From Polyangiaceae bacterium (GTDB taxonomy: Bacteria; Myxococcota_A; Polyangia; Polyangiales; Polyangiaceae), in the NCBI GenBank assembly GCA_020633205.1, contig JACKEB010000010.1, positions 558,001 through 622,000 on the forward strand: a stretch of 64,000 bases of DNA. The letters run 5' to 3'. The notes under the pieces are model-generated. The model saw only the letters and a list, made by a program, of their open reading frames with translations, was not told the origin of the DNA and ran no database searches. Position numbers and translations under genes: made by a program. Each line of letters starts with the position of its first letter. The first letter of the stretch is position 1. Positions 9,335-18,051 of this stretch are shown here, one piece after another.

Positions 9335-9957
9335 TGCCACCACTGCTGATTCAACGCGTCCGCGAAGCGCTTCAAGGTCTGGATGCGGACGACGGCGCCG
9401 CCGCGCTCAGGTCTTCTGCGGCCACGGGTGACGGCGGCCGCTTTGCGGCGGTCGCCGCGGTGCTGCGCCCGACTGACGCAGACACCGAGGTGCTGCTAAT
9501 CCGACGCGCCGAGCACGAAGGGGATCCGTGGTCCGGGCATATGGCGTTCCCTGGGGGTCGCCACGACCCCACAGATCCCGACCTGCTCACGACTGCGCGC
9601 CGCGAGACCCTGGAAGAAGTGGGTCTGGACCTGAGTCGCCGAGCGCGTTTGCTCGGCGCGCTCCCGCGCATCCCCGCAGTCGCGCGAGGCAAGCGCCTGG
9701 GTCTCGCGATTGCGCCCTTCGTGTTCGAGCTGGAGACGGCAGCCGAACTCAGCCCAAACTACGAGGTCAGCGAGGCGCTATGGGCCCCCCTGGGGCCGTT
9801 GCTGAGTGGCGAGCGAGACATCAAGCACGCATACGAGTGGCAGGGGCAACGCGTGTACCTACCCGCATTCGACGTCGATGGCCGAACCGTGTGGGGGCTG
9901 ACGTACCAGATGCTGCAAGTGCTGTTCGATCGGCTCAGGGCGCCCCACGGCCCGTGA
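9334..9957 (+). CDS. NUDIX hydrolase, CoA pyrophosphatase-like
   Basis: A 207-residue NUDIX protein. The stretch LLIRRAEHEGDPWSGHMAFPGG carries the extra motif seen just before the NUDIX box in CoA diphosphatases (NudL/YeaB family), and the box reads GGRHDPTDPDLL followed by ARRETLEEVGL, with the REx2-3EE metal-binding residues intact. The D in place of the first Glu of the generic box is also usual in that subfamily. Such enzymes hydrolyse CoA or acyl-CoA to 3',5'-ADP and phosphopantetheine. Its one-base overlap with the acyl-CoA dehydrogenase gene fits a shared role in acyl-CoA turnover. Confidence 0.88.
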   Translation: MPPLLIQRVREALQGLDADDGAAALRSSAATGDGGRFAAVAAVLRPTDADTEVLLIRRAEHEGDPWSGHMAFPGGRHDPTDPDLLTTARRETLEEVGLDLSRRARLLGALPRIPAVARGKRLGLAIAPFVFELETAAELSPNYEVSEALWAPLGPLLSGERDIKHAYEWQGQRVYLPAFDVDGRTVWGLTYQMLQVLFDRLRAPHGP

Positions 9958-9970
9958 GGCGCGTAAATTG

Positions 9971-9995
9971 GTGACCACGGAGCGACCGCGGTCAC
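9971..9995. terminator. Hairpin between convergent genes
   Basis: An imperfect inverted repeat (GTGACC.CGG / CCG.GGTCAC, one A-C mismatch, AGCGA loop) lies between the NUDIX stop and the end of the convergent lipoprotein gene. There is no long T-run; on the minus strand the following bases are CAATTTACG. Probably a bidirectional transcript end. Confidence 0.5.
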
Positions 9996-9999
9996 GACT

Positions 10000-11610
10000 T
10001 CACATGCTCTGACCGGTCTCGTCCTGCTGGGGCGAACACTTCTGTGAGAAGTCGCAGTTGAAGCTGCCCTTCGCCGTGATGGTCAGGCGGTACTCGTCGC
10101 AGGTCGGCGTCGCCCCCGCCTTGCGCGATACCTTGAGGAAGTACTTCTTGCCGTGGGGTCCGCAATGACGCGCAGCCTGAGGGCCACAGCTCTGCTCGCC
10201 AATGGTCTCGCCGAGTGGGCCGGTGCCCGTTCCGTCGACGCACCACGTGTAGCTCGTTAGCCCGCTGTGGCTGGCCTCTGGTGTCGCGCAAGCGTCTCCG
10301 CGCACCAGCGCAAACTCGAACTCGTTGTTGGCTGGCACCGGCGCCGTGAAGTCGATCTGGATGTGATAGGAGTTCGTGGTTGACTCGTTGGAGTCGGTGG
10401 TCTGGAAGGTGTACCAGTCAACGTCCGTGTCGCTCGTGAGACGCCCCGAGATGTTCAGCGCGTTGAGAGAGGCATCGCTCACGGTCCCTGCATCCGTGGC
10501 GGCACCACAAGCCTCGTTTGGCTCGGTCGTCTCGACCTTGCATGTGCACCCTGCGCTCTTGGGCAGCGTTGGCGGGTAGGCAGCCCAGCCCGCATCGCAA
10601 GGGCCAAGCTCGCATTGGCCAGAGTTACAGGTGAATTCCGTATGTGCGGGGTCGCCTGCGCTCGCGCACAGCTCCGCATCCGTCGCGTCGTCCGGCACAC
10701 CGTTGCAGTCGTTGTCCGCCCCGTCGCAGACCTCGGGTTGGGGTGAGCTGGCGGTGCAGCCTTCCCAACTCCCCGTCGCGCCGTTGCAGGTCTCCGTGCC
10801 CTCACACACCAGGCCACCCGACTGGGCGGTACAGCGACGCGCGACACCGTCGCGTTTCGTGTCACAGGCGCAGGACTCGTTTCCGGAGGGAACACAAACC
10901 ATGGCGGCATTGGGCGTAGGGGCAGCGCCGCCCGTACCACCGCTAGCGGCACCCGCCGTACCAGCCGTACCAGCGCCACCGGTGCCGGTGCCACCCGCGC
11001 CGGTGCCGCCCGTACCGCCGGCGCCACCGGTGCCGGTGCTAGGAACGGTGCCGTAGGCCTCGGGATCCGTGCAGGTGAAGCCAGTGCCACACGTCGAGTC
11101 GTAAGAGCAATCGCGACCACAGAAGCGATCGACGTTGGGGGAGATCAAGCAGCGATCGCCGATCGTCGGGCAGTCTGAGTCCGCCGTGCACGGCTTGCAC
11201 TGATTGCCGGCGTCGGGCACGCAGATGTAGCCCTTCTCTTTGCTGAACGCGCAGTATCCGCCATCCGGACACGCCTGACCGTCGATGCACGGACCCGTGC
11301 ACACCTTGTTCGGTGTCGTCTTACCGATGTCGCTGCACTGACCGGTTCCGCAATCCGCGTCGTTATCACATGGAGATCCGAAGCCAGTGCTCGGCCAACC
11401 GGTACCGCCGTTTCCGCCGTTTCCGGCGTTCCCGCCATTCCCGCCATTCCCCGCGGTACCTCCGGTGCCGGCGGACGCATCCGCCGATCCGGCGGAGCCA
11501 CCATTCGCGTTGGGGTTGTCGATTCCTGGATCCGTCGCGCAAGCAACGGGATACAGCAGGGCAAGCAAGGCACCGACCAGGAGCCGGGTAGGCGTGAATA
11601 AGGAGCGCAT
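10000..11610 (-). CDS. Cys-rich lipoprotein with CDGxDNDCNG motif
   Basis: Start set at the ATG at 11610 (536 residues): MRSLFTPTRLLVGALLALLYPVAC is a lipoprotein signal, while the 147-codon open stretch upstream is non-coding in character. Order: a Gly/Asn/Thr low-complexity linker; a block of disulfide-like Cys pairs; a second GTGG/AGTA linker; the motif CDGADNDCNGVPDD, the putative metal-binding motif of MopE-type surface proteins; and a C-terminal beta domain (NISGRLTSDTDVDWYTFQT) resembling a PPC-type pre-peptidase domain. Likely an outer-surface protein. Function unknown. Confidence 0.78.
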   Translation of the reverse strand: MRSLFTPTRLLVGALLALLYPVACATDPGIDNPNANGGSAGSADASAGTGGTAGNGGNGGNAGNGGNGGTGWPSTGFGSPCDNDADCGTGQCSDIGKTTPNKVCTGPCIDGQACPDGGYCAFSKEKGYICVPDAGNQCKPCTADSDCPTIGDRCLISPNVDRFCGRDCSYDSTCGTGFTCTDPEAYGTVPSTGTGGAGGTGGTGAGGTGTGGAGTAGTAGAASGGTGGAAPTPNAAMVCVPSGNESCACDTKRDGVARRCTAQSGGLVCEGTETCNGATGSWEGCTASSPQPEVCDGADNDCNGVPDDATDAELCASAGDPAHTEFTCNSGQCELGPCDAGWAAYPPTLPKSAGCTCKVETTEPNEACGAATDAGTVSDASLNALNISGRLTSDTDVDWYTFQTTDSNESTTNSYHIQIDFTAPVPANNEFEFALVRGDACATPEASHSGLTSYTWCVDGTGTGPLGETIGEQSCGPQAARHCGPHGKKYFLKVSRKAGATPTCDEYRLTITAKGSFNCDFSQKCSPQQDETGQSM

Positions 11611-11817
11611 GCGGATTGCAAAAGGGTAGGCGGCCGGCCATCCGGCGTCAAACAACGCGGGCGCGATGCTACATTCGCGAGCACTTCCTGCTGTATGCCG
11701 CTTTGCGCAGCGCGACACCCCGTTGAGGGTCACGGCTGTGTCGTGTCTTCTGCTGGAGGCGGACTCGAGTCGAGTGGACGCGCTCGCCTTGGAAGCGAAC
11801 GGTTGGCGAGGCGAGCG

Positions 11818-12570
11818 ATGAAACAAGCAACCTGCAAAGTGTGCAGCGCACCCCTTAGCCCTCACGCTGGGGAGTGTCGACAATGTGGTACGGTGTACGA
11901 TGAAGCGAGTCGTTGTCCGCACTGCCGCGCGCTCGCGGGAACTGAGATTCGGGGCGATCGCTACGTCTGTAGGATTTGCGGAGGCCCCCGGGTGCCCGCA
12001 TTCGATCGCCGAGTCCAGCGCCGAGGTGCCGAGAGGCCAGCGCTCGAGCAAGCGCAGCGAGCGCGCCGCAGCGCGAGGCGCCGGGGGGCATTGGCGGTCC
12101 TAACCGGGGCGTCCGCCTTGCTCTCAGCGCTGGTGGCCGGCGCGCTCGGGTGGCTAGACGTCTCACTGGCAAGCGCGAGCTGGGTCGCCTCCGCGGTTTG
12201 GTTCATGGCCATGCTGTTGGCCTGGGTCGGCGCGCGCCGCGCACGGACCGCCAGCTCAGTCGCGGAAGAGCGGGCTTGGACCGCGGTGGCGGGAGAGGCC
12301 GTCAACAGCTTCCCCGCGGTAACAGAGCGCAACGTCGGGGAGCTATTGGGCGTACCGCCTTCCCGCGCGGAGCAGCTCCTCACCCAGCTGGTCCGTGAAG
12401 ACCAAGTGGAGAGCGAAATCGACGACCACGCACGAGTCGTCTACCGGCGCCCGCGCATCCAGGCGGAGACACTCAAGCTGCGAATCGGCGAAGACGACCT
12501 GTCGTTGAGCTCAGAAGAGGCGAGCGAGCGCGAAGAAGAAGTGAAAACGGAGCAGCGCAGCCGAGTGTGA
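11818..12570 (+). CDS. Zinc-ribbon, two-helix membrane protein
   Basis: A 250-residue protein, start at the ATG at 11818. It opens with two treble-clef or zinc-ribbon units: CKVCSAPLSPHAGECRQCG, then CPHCRALAG with CRICGG. A basic stretch follows, then two hydrophobic segments (about residues 92-112 and 118-138), and a cytosolic tail with a winged-helix-like segment (VGELLGVPPSRAEQLLTQLVRE) ending in an acidic region. A membrane-tethered zinc and nucleic-acid or protein-binding protein is a reasonable reading. It is divergent from the lipoprotein at 10000-11610. Confidence 0.65.
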   Translation: MKQATCKVCSAPLSPHAGECRQCGTVYDEASRCPHCRALAGTEIRGDRYVCRICGGPRVPAFDRRVQRRGAERPALEQAQRARRSARRRGALAVLTGASALLSALVAGALGWLDVSLASASWVASAVWFMAMLLAWVGARRARTASSVAEERAWTAVAGEAVNSFPAVTERNVGELLGVPPSRAEQLLTQLVREDQVESEIDDHARVVYRRPRIQAETLKLRIGEDDLSLSSEEASEREEEVKTEQRSRV

Positions 12571-12982
12571 ACGCTCGCTCTCTGTGTAACTCGCTACCCG
12601 GTGCGAAGCCTCATACGCACCGCGCGGGGATTGCCGGAGGGTAACGCGACGCCACGTCAGTGATGCTGCATGCGTCCTTAGAGGCTCAGCCTCTGGTCGA
12701 GGTATTTGCGGCATTTATGCGTGAAACGACGAGTTTGCATCACCGTCTGCTGGGTGTGCAATCCACACCGCCCCAGCGCCCAGGCGACGAGAGCTGAGTG
12801 GGTGCCAGGCTAGCTGGCGTCAGCCGAAGTCGGCACGGGCCTCGCATGGACTTTCCCAACGGAAGTGGGTCTGGCGCGCGTCAGGACCATGACGTAGAGG
12901 AGTCCAACAAGGAATCCTTGGCCCGTGCGCGGAAGCGGTGAAAAGTCGAGTCCGCGCCACGCGAACTCAGTCGCTCGAGAAC
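12571..12982. other. Intergenic region
   Basis: No ORF with coding character, tRNA or repeat was recognised. A small GAGGC/GCCTC hairpin lies near 12680-12692. The stretch probably holds the promoter of the PAP2 gene, whose start could be either the GTG at 12938 (GGAAG just upstream) or the ATG at 12983. Confidence 0.4.
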
Positions 12983-14011
12983 ATGGCTGTCAATCACGAC
13001 ATCGTTGCTCCCGCCAGTAGCGGATCTCTCACGGACGGCGTCCGCCGATTCTTCCGTGAGTTTGCGTTTCAGGACTGGCTCGTCGTGTTGTTCCTCAGCA
13101 CCTTGAGCACTGCCGTGCTGCTCGCGCCGCCTAGCGCTGCCAGGAGCAAGAGCCTGTCGGACGTCCTGACGCTCGTCACGGTCTTCAGCATCACGCTGGT
13201 GTTGATCCGCGGCTCATTGGTCAAGCACGGGGTCGCCGCGCCGCTGTTGTACCGCCTAGGCATGTTCGGGCCAGTGCAGCTGAGCTACTTCATCCTTGCA
13301 GGGCTCCTCCCAGTAGTGAACCCCGGGAACCTCGACGAGCAACTGTATCAACTCGACCTGCGTTTCCTCGGGGTAGAACCCGCGGTGCTGCTGGACAACT
13401 TCGTGGGTCCAACCAGCAGTGAATGGTTCGCGTTCTTCTACTTCAGCTACTTCTTCCTGCTGGCGCTGCACGTCCTGCCGATGCTGTTTTTCGTGCGGCA
13501 ACGACGTCTGATGAACGAGTTCACGCTCGGCATGATCATGCTCGTCTGCACGGTACACGTCACCTACATGATCGTGCCGGGATTCGGGCCGATTCGTCAT
13601 CTCACGTTCGCGAACGAGCTGCCGTCCGGGATGTGGCACGACATCGTGATCAACACGGTTAACTCCGGTGGCGCGCAGAAGGACATCTTCCCTTCGCTCC
13701 ACACCGCCGGTCCGAGCTTCTGCGCACTCTTCTCCTTCCGCCATCGCGACAAGCTGCCCTTCAAGTTCACGTGGCCAATCGTGACGTTCTTCGCGTTGAA
13801 CATCATCGTCGCCACCATGTACATGCGTTGGCACTGGGCCATCGACGTCGTCGTTGGGCTGTCCCTGGCGTACGCGCTGAGCGTACTGGTTCCGCGAATC
13901 AGCGCGTGGGAGCTGAAGCGACGCGAGGCGAAGGGACTGATGGAGATCTGGCCACGCTTCTCGCGAGCGTCCGAGTCAGCTCAGACGTCACTCAGCAGCA
14001 GCGCACACTGA
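12983..14011 (+). CDS. PAP2-superfamily integral membrane protein
   Basis: About 342 residues with at least six hydrophobic helices. The late part carries the acid-phosphatase/phosphotransferase signature in the inositolphosphotransferase style: FPSLHTAGPS (SxHxxxP-like motif) and MRWHWAIDVVVG (second catalytic His with Asp). The first PAP2 motif (KxxxxxxRP) is not evident, as in the AUR1/IPT1-type subfamily. Such proteins act on lipid phosphates or transfer phospho-head groups at the membrane. The C-terminal 50 residues are basic and cytosolic-like. The ATG at 12983 is used, but an in-frame GTG at 12938 is an alternative start. Confidence 0.8.
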   Translation: MAVNHDIVAPASSGSLTDGVRRFFREFAFQDWLVVLFLSTLSTAVLLAPPSAARSKSLSDVLTLVTVFSITLVLIRGSLVKHGVAAPLLYRLGMFGPVQLSYFILAGLLPVVNPGNLDEQLYQLDLRFLGVEPAVLLDNFVGPTSSEWFAFFYFSYFFLLALHVLPMLFFVRQRRLMNEFTLGMIMLVCTVHVTYMIVPGFGPIRHLTFANELPSGMWHDIVINTVNSGGAQKDIFPSLHTAGPSFCALFSFRHRDKLPFKFTWPIVTFFALNIIVATMYMRWHWAIDVVVGLSLAYALSVLVPRISAWELKRREAKGLMEIWPRFSRASESAQTSLSSSAH

Positions 14012-14026
14012 GTCGCTAACGGCGCC

Positions 14027-14737
14027 TCAGCAGTTGCAGCCGCTGCAGCTCTGACACGGATTCCACTGGCAGGCTGAGCTGCAGTACTGCCATTTGCTCG
14101 CTCCGCAGCAGCGCGGGTTGCTGCCCTGCTCCCAATCGCACGCGTTCCCGGCCTTCAGCTGACATCCGCCCCAAGTGCAGTTGCTCTGGCAGACCTTTTC
14201 GGAGCAGCTATCGCAGCCGCCGCCCTGACGCGTCCCCGGGACACAGGCGCCCTCGCCGCCGCAGCTGCCGTAGCCTCCCCAACGACAGTCGTTGCCGCAG
14301 GTGCGCTCCTGACTTCCGCAGTTCCCGCACGGCTGATTGGACTTGGTGCCCGCGTCGCACTCCCCGACGTCCTCACAGCTCGGCAGCTCCCAGGTGCCCG
14401 AGTCCCCGCAGTGGCGCCGTAGGACGCCGCAGCGATCACAGGGGATGGGGGGGTTGGGAATGTCTTCCACGTCGCCCGGAGTACAGCTCGGGCTCGAGCC
14501 GCTCCCCGCGGAACCCGCAACCGCGCCGCCGTTGCCGCCCCAGGGAGTGGTTCCGCCAACTCCGCCGTTGCCACCAATGGAACTCGTCGCCCCAGCACCA
14601 GCCGACCCACTAGCCCCGCTGCCGGAGATCGCGCCACTTCCCCCGATGCCTCCGGGGCCCGCGATGGTGTCGCCACCAGCCGAACAAGCGACGGAACAGC
14701 CAACCAGAGCTGCCACCCAGAGGGGACTCCTGCGCAC
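14027..14737 (-). CDS. Cys-rich lipoprotein
   Basis: A 236-residue protein with a GTG start. The signal MRRSPLWVAALVGCSVAC gives a lipobox Cys at residue 18. About 60 residues of Gly/Ser/Ala linker follow, then a C-terminal region with about 26 cysteines in repeated units of the type CGxCGxQxRxC...WGxYGxC, ending in CQSCSGCNC. The repeat pattern suggests disulfide-knotted modules exposed outside the cell. It is followed, 24 nt away on the same strand side, by the 3' end of the Ser/Thr kinase gene. Function unknown. Confidence 0.75.
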   Translation of the reverse strand: MRRSPLWVAALVGCSVACSAGGDTIAGPGGIGGSGAISGSGASGSAGAGATSSIGGNGGVGGTTPWGGNGGAVAGSAGSGSSPSCTPGDVEDIPNPPIPCDRCGVLRRHCGDSGTWELPSCEDVGECDAGTKSNQPCGNCGSQERTCGNDCRWGGYGSCGGEGACVPGTRQGGGCDSCSEKVCQSNCTWGGCQLKAGNACDWEQGSNPRCCGASKWQYCSSACQWNPCQSCSGCNC

Positions 14738-14761
14738 GGAATCAGCCTAGCACGAGTTGAA

Positions 14762-16654
14762 TCACTTGAAGCAGTGACGCTTCGGTACCCGCACGCCATG
14801 GGAGTCCAGAGTCCACGGCGGGTTACAGCTGTCCACCGCGGCGGGTCGGCTCGTTTGAACGCGAGGAGTCGCTGGGTGCACGGAAGTTTTGGGCTTCGCG
14901 CTGGGTTCGCTGGGGAGATCTCCCAGCTCAACCACTTCCGTAGATGAGCCAGATGGACGCGCCGTCACGCCCGCTTGGGCGGTCACGGGCGCTGCAGGCA
15001 ATTCGTCGACGCTCAGCGGTTCATCCGTGGCGGCCGTCGCAGCAGGCGGCTCTTGAGCGCTCGGGAGCTGCGCCGCAGCTTCGTCGCCGCCTCCCAGAGA
15101 CGCCCAGAGCACCCCTCCCCCAACCAAGAAAACCACCGCGGCAACGGCGATTCCCACGCGAACCGGAGCGCGGTAGATGGGCGCCGTCACAGCACCCGGG
15201 GGCAAGCTGAAGCGATCGGGGGGGAGGCTGACTCGCTCCGACTGGGTATCTCCGGGAGGAAACGCCCCTGGGTTGATGGCGGCAGTACCCACGGAAGTCG
15301 CCGAGGTATGAACCGCTGACCCGAGGCCCGTCGCCGCGGTCATGGCGGTTGCCCCGACGCCGGTGGCAGCGGTGGGGAGCGTGCCCCGACTGGACTCTGC
15401 AGGGTTCGACGCAAGCGCCAGCTCGGGCGCCTGAACTCTGGTCAGTGCCTGAGGGCTCAGACGTTCGGCAGCGTAGTCCAGCGTACCCGCACCTCGGCTC
15501 GCGTGTTCCGCCTGATTCAGCAGTACACCAACGGCTGCGCTCTGTGGCTGCCAGCTGTCCGCCTCGATGTCATAGGCCTCGATCTGGGCGACACGGGCAG
15601 CGCGCCTTCCGAGCGCCGAACCGGCAACCTCCTGCAGCCAACGCTGGATTTCCCGTGGGGGAACCACGCCCGTGACGTGCTCCAGGGCCTCAGCCATCTC
15701 TCGTGCGCTCTGAAAACGATCCGACGCGTCGAGGGAAAGACCCCGCATCACGACTTCGTCGAGCTCGGGAGGGATATCGCTCCGGAAGTGCGAAGGCGGG
15801 TCGAGGGCTCCCTGCGCAACCAGCTTGACGAGATCATTCGGGTGGTCCGCGCGGAATAGTGGCCGCAAGGTGAGCAACTCCCACAGCACCACTGAAGCGG
15901 CGTAGACATCCGCCCGTCTGTCCACCGCCTGCTTGTACAGCTGCTCCCGCGGCATGTACTCGAGCTTGCCCTTGAGCTGCCCCGTCGCCGTCACCTGGAC
16001 GCGGTCATGAGCCATCGCGATGCCAAAGTCGACGACGCGGGCCAAGCCATCCTCCCCCACCAGGATATTCTGCGGAGACACGTCGCGGTGCACCAAACCA
16101 AGCTCGCTGCCGGTGTCGCTCAACGTCTCGTGAGCACCATGCAGCCCCTCCAACGTGCCGACTAAAATCCCCACGGCAACGTGAACTGGAACCTGTTTAC
16201 CTCGTTGCCTGAGCCTGTGGACGATTCGCGAGATCGACTCACTTGGAACGTAGTCCATCACCAGCAGGAGCTCACCCGGAGCGCTCACTACATCCGTGAC
16301 GGAGACGACATTCGGGTGTCGCACGCGACCCGCGAGACGAGCTTCGTCAACAAACATGCTGACGAAGCGTGCCTCGCGCGCCAGATGAGGATGTAGACGC
16401 TTGATGGCGACCGCTCGAGAAAACCCAACCGGGCCAATCAACCGCCCGATGTGTACCTGCGCCATTCCACCGGAGGCGAAGCTATCGAAGAGCAGGTAGC
16501 GGCCGACGCGAATCGGATCCTGCAGGGCGTTCGCGTGCGGCGCGATACTCGCGTGGAACCCCGACTGCGGATCCACGCCGCCAGACGGCGTCGCCTGACT
16601 GGGCGGAGTGGCCTGCGAGCGATCCTTCGGGGCCTGGCTGCCCTGCCCGCTCAA
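14762..16654 (-). CDS. Membrane Ser/Thr protein kinase
   Basis: A 630-residue Hanks-type kinase. The kinase domain (about residues 48-325) has the Gly-rich loop FASGGMAQVHIG, the Lys in VAIKRLH, the catalytic loop HRDVSPQN and DFG in VVDFGIA, so it should be active. A long Pro/Ala/Thr linker, one membrane helix (VGIAVAAVVFLVGGGVLWA) and a short extracytoplasmic tail with two Cys follow. The start is a TTG overlapping the stop of the FHA gene (TTGA), with a G-rich stretch upstream, so the two proteins are translated in tandem and probably form one signalling unit. The first 45 residues are disordered-looking. Confidence 0.88.
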   Translation of the reverse strand: MSGQGSQAPKDRSQATPPSQATPSGGVDPQSGFHASIAPHANALQDPIRVGRYLLFDSFASGGMAQVHIGRLIGPVGFSRAVAIKRLHPHLAREARFVSMFVDEARLAGRVRHPNVVSVTDVVSAPGELLLVMDYVPSESISRIVHRLRQRGKQVPVHVAVGILVGTLEGLHGAHETLSDTGSELGLVHRDVSPQNILVGEDGLARVVDFGIAMAHDRVQVTATGQLKGKLEYMPREQLYKQAVDRRADVYAASVVLWELLTLRPLFRADHPNDLVKLVAQGALDPPSHFRSDIPPELDEVVMRGLSLDASDRFQSAREMAEALEHVTGVVPPREIQRWLQEVAGSALGRRAARVAQIEAYDIEADSWQPQSAAVGVLLNQAEHASRGAGTLDYAAERLSPQALTRVQAPELALASNPAESSRGTLPTAATGVGATAMTAATGLGSAVHTSATSVGTAAINPGAFPPGDTQSERVSLPPDRFSLPPGAVTAPIYRAPVRVGIAVAAVVFLVGGGVLWASLGGGDEAAAQLPSAQEPPAATAATDEPLSVDELPAAPVTAQAGVTARPSGSSTEVVELGDLPSEPSAKPKTSVHPATPRVQTSRPAAVDSCNPPWTLDSHGVRVPKRHCFK

Positions 16655-17733
16655 GCTGCCCCCCCTGCCTCGGCAAGCACGAGATGACGTGGTCCAACCG
16701 CGCCCTCTCGCTCAGCCACTGCCCGTGCGACGGCATCTCGCACAGTGCGCAGGAGTTGCCCGACATGGCCCGGCCAACTCTCGAAGTAGCAGGCTTCGAC
16801 GAACTCCACTTGAATCCCAATCAGACCGCGCGGAATCACTGAAGAGATCAGCGCGGGGATATCGTGACGGCGCTCAGCCAACATCGGCAACGTCACCCGG
16901 GGCGCTCCCGTCAGAGCAGCGTCAGCAAGCAGCGGACTGTGGTCGGGCACGCCGAAAAGAAGTCGCGTTCCTGGCGCCTTGGCCTCCTCCACCAGGCGTG
17001 CCAGTTGCCCTGAAGTGAGCTTGTCGCAACGGGTTATGTACAGCGCGCCCTCCCCTGAGCTGCGTAGGGCTCCGCGAACCCGCTGGTTGCCGAATAACTC
17101 CACATCCAGCAAGCGAGGAGGGATACGCGTGGGGTCGAGCTCGGTCCACGCGCGGCCCTGCCGGCGCGCGAGAGCGTGCGCGAATGCCCGCTTGCCACTG
17201 CCTGATGGCCCAACCACCAAGACGTGGGCGGTGGATTGAGCACAGGCGTCCAGGGCTAGCCTTACCTCACGGAAACTCGAACCACCAATCAGTCCGTCCG
17301 CGACGCTCGGCGCGCCCAAATCATCTGGGTGGGCGCAGGTCGCCAGGCTGCGACCGATTCTCAACAAGTCGCCGGGCCTCAGCAGGCACTGCGCGACTCG
17401 CTCTCCATCAAGCCAAACGCCGTTGCGGCTGTGTTGGTCCTCGACCAACAGCCCGTCGCCTGTGGGGGTCACGCATGCGTGCTCGCCCGAAACGTGGGGA
17501 TCGTCCAGCTCGAGCCGGGGACCCGTGTGCTTGGAGGTGCCACCTCGTCTCCCTATCCATGTCGGAAGTACGATCGTCTCCGCGACGTGAACGGTGCGCC
17601 GCGGAGCTTGCTCATCGAACAAGCATTGAAAAACCCACTGTTTGGTGGGCGAAAGACGCACTGCTCGCTCTCCGCGGGAGGCGTCCGCAGTCGCTTCGAC
17701 ATCGCGCACCAAGCTCGTCGTCAAGCCTGGCAT
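16651..17733 (-). CDS. FHA protein with degenerate sigma-54 AAA+ domain
   Basis: About 360 residues. An FHA domain (roughly 45-115; WIGRRGG, HVSGEHACV, DQHSRNGVWLDG) should bind phosphothreonine. It is followed by a shortened relative of the sigma-54 activator AAA+ domain: Walker A GPSGSGKR is kept, and ELFGN corresponds to ELFGH, but the GAFTGA loop that contacts sigma-54 is absent (RVRGALRSS instead), the Walker B acid is replaced (ALYITRCDKL), and no Fis-type HTH follows. It therefore cannot be a conventional activator. The 4-nt overlap with the kinase gene suggests it senses that kinase's phosphorylation. The start is uncertain: ATG 17733, ATG 17778 or GTG 17784. Confidence 0.8.
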   Translation of the reverse strand: MPGLTTSLVRDVEATADASRGERAVRLSPTKQWVFQCLFDEQAPRRTVHVAETIVLPTWIGRRGGTSKHTGPRLELDDPHVSGEHACVTPTGDGLLVEDQHSRNGVWLDGERVAQCLLRPGDLLRIGRSLATCAHPDDLGAPSVADGLIGGSSFREVRLALDACAQSTAHVLVVGPSGSGKRAFAHALARRQGRAWTELDPTRIPPRLLDVELFGNQRVRGALRSSGEGALYITRCDKLTSGQLARLVEEAKAPGTRLLFGVPDHSPLLADAALTGAPRVTLPMLAERRHDIPALISSVIPRGLIGIQVEFVEACYFESWPGHVGQLLRTVRDAVARAVAEREGAVGPRHLVLAEAGGAA

Positions 17734-18051
17734 TGTACTGCCTGGATGAAGCTCGCGGCAACACGCCCGGCTCGTCATATCCACGCTGAAAGCCTGAGCC
17801 TACCAGTGGGTGTCGAGCCCGCTGAGAACGCGACCGTCGCCGCAAACGCGCCGGTGTGCGACTGCTGGACGCGCAAAACGCTGCGCACCCCGCCACTCGG
17901 TTCTCGCTGTCCCCTTCAACTGCATCCAAACCGCCCCAAAACCAAGTGGTCGGTAGAGCACTTGAGCTTGCGAAACCATCTCAAGCGCTGACAATCTAGC
18001 GCGCTCACCCGGCGCCCCATCCACCCAAACGCGCGCTCCTCACTCTCGACC
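17734..18051. other. Divergent promoter region
   Basis: This region separates the minus-strand FHA-kinase operon from the plus-strand gene at 18052. Part of it may encode an N-terminal extension of the FHA protein up to 17784. No RNA gene, repeat or clear sigma-54 element was seen. Confidence 0.35.

Noticed and set aside
11611..12051. Upstream extension of the 10000-11610 lipoprotein
   Set aside because: A compact lipoprotein signal begins at the ATG at 11610, and the extension overlaps the divergent zinc-ribbon gene and has no coding character.
17184..17991. Plus-strand ORFs opposite the FHA gene
   Set aside because: They are Arg/Ser/Pro-rich shadows in high-GC DNA; the minus strand encodes a clear FHA domain and P-loop.
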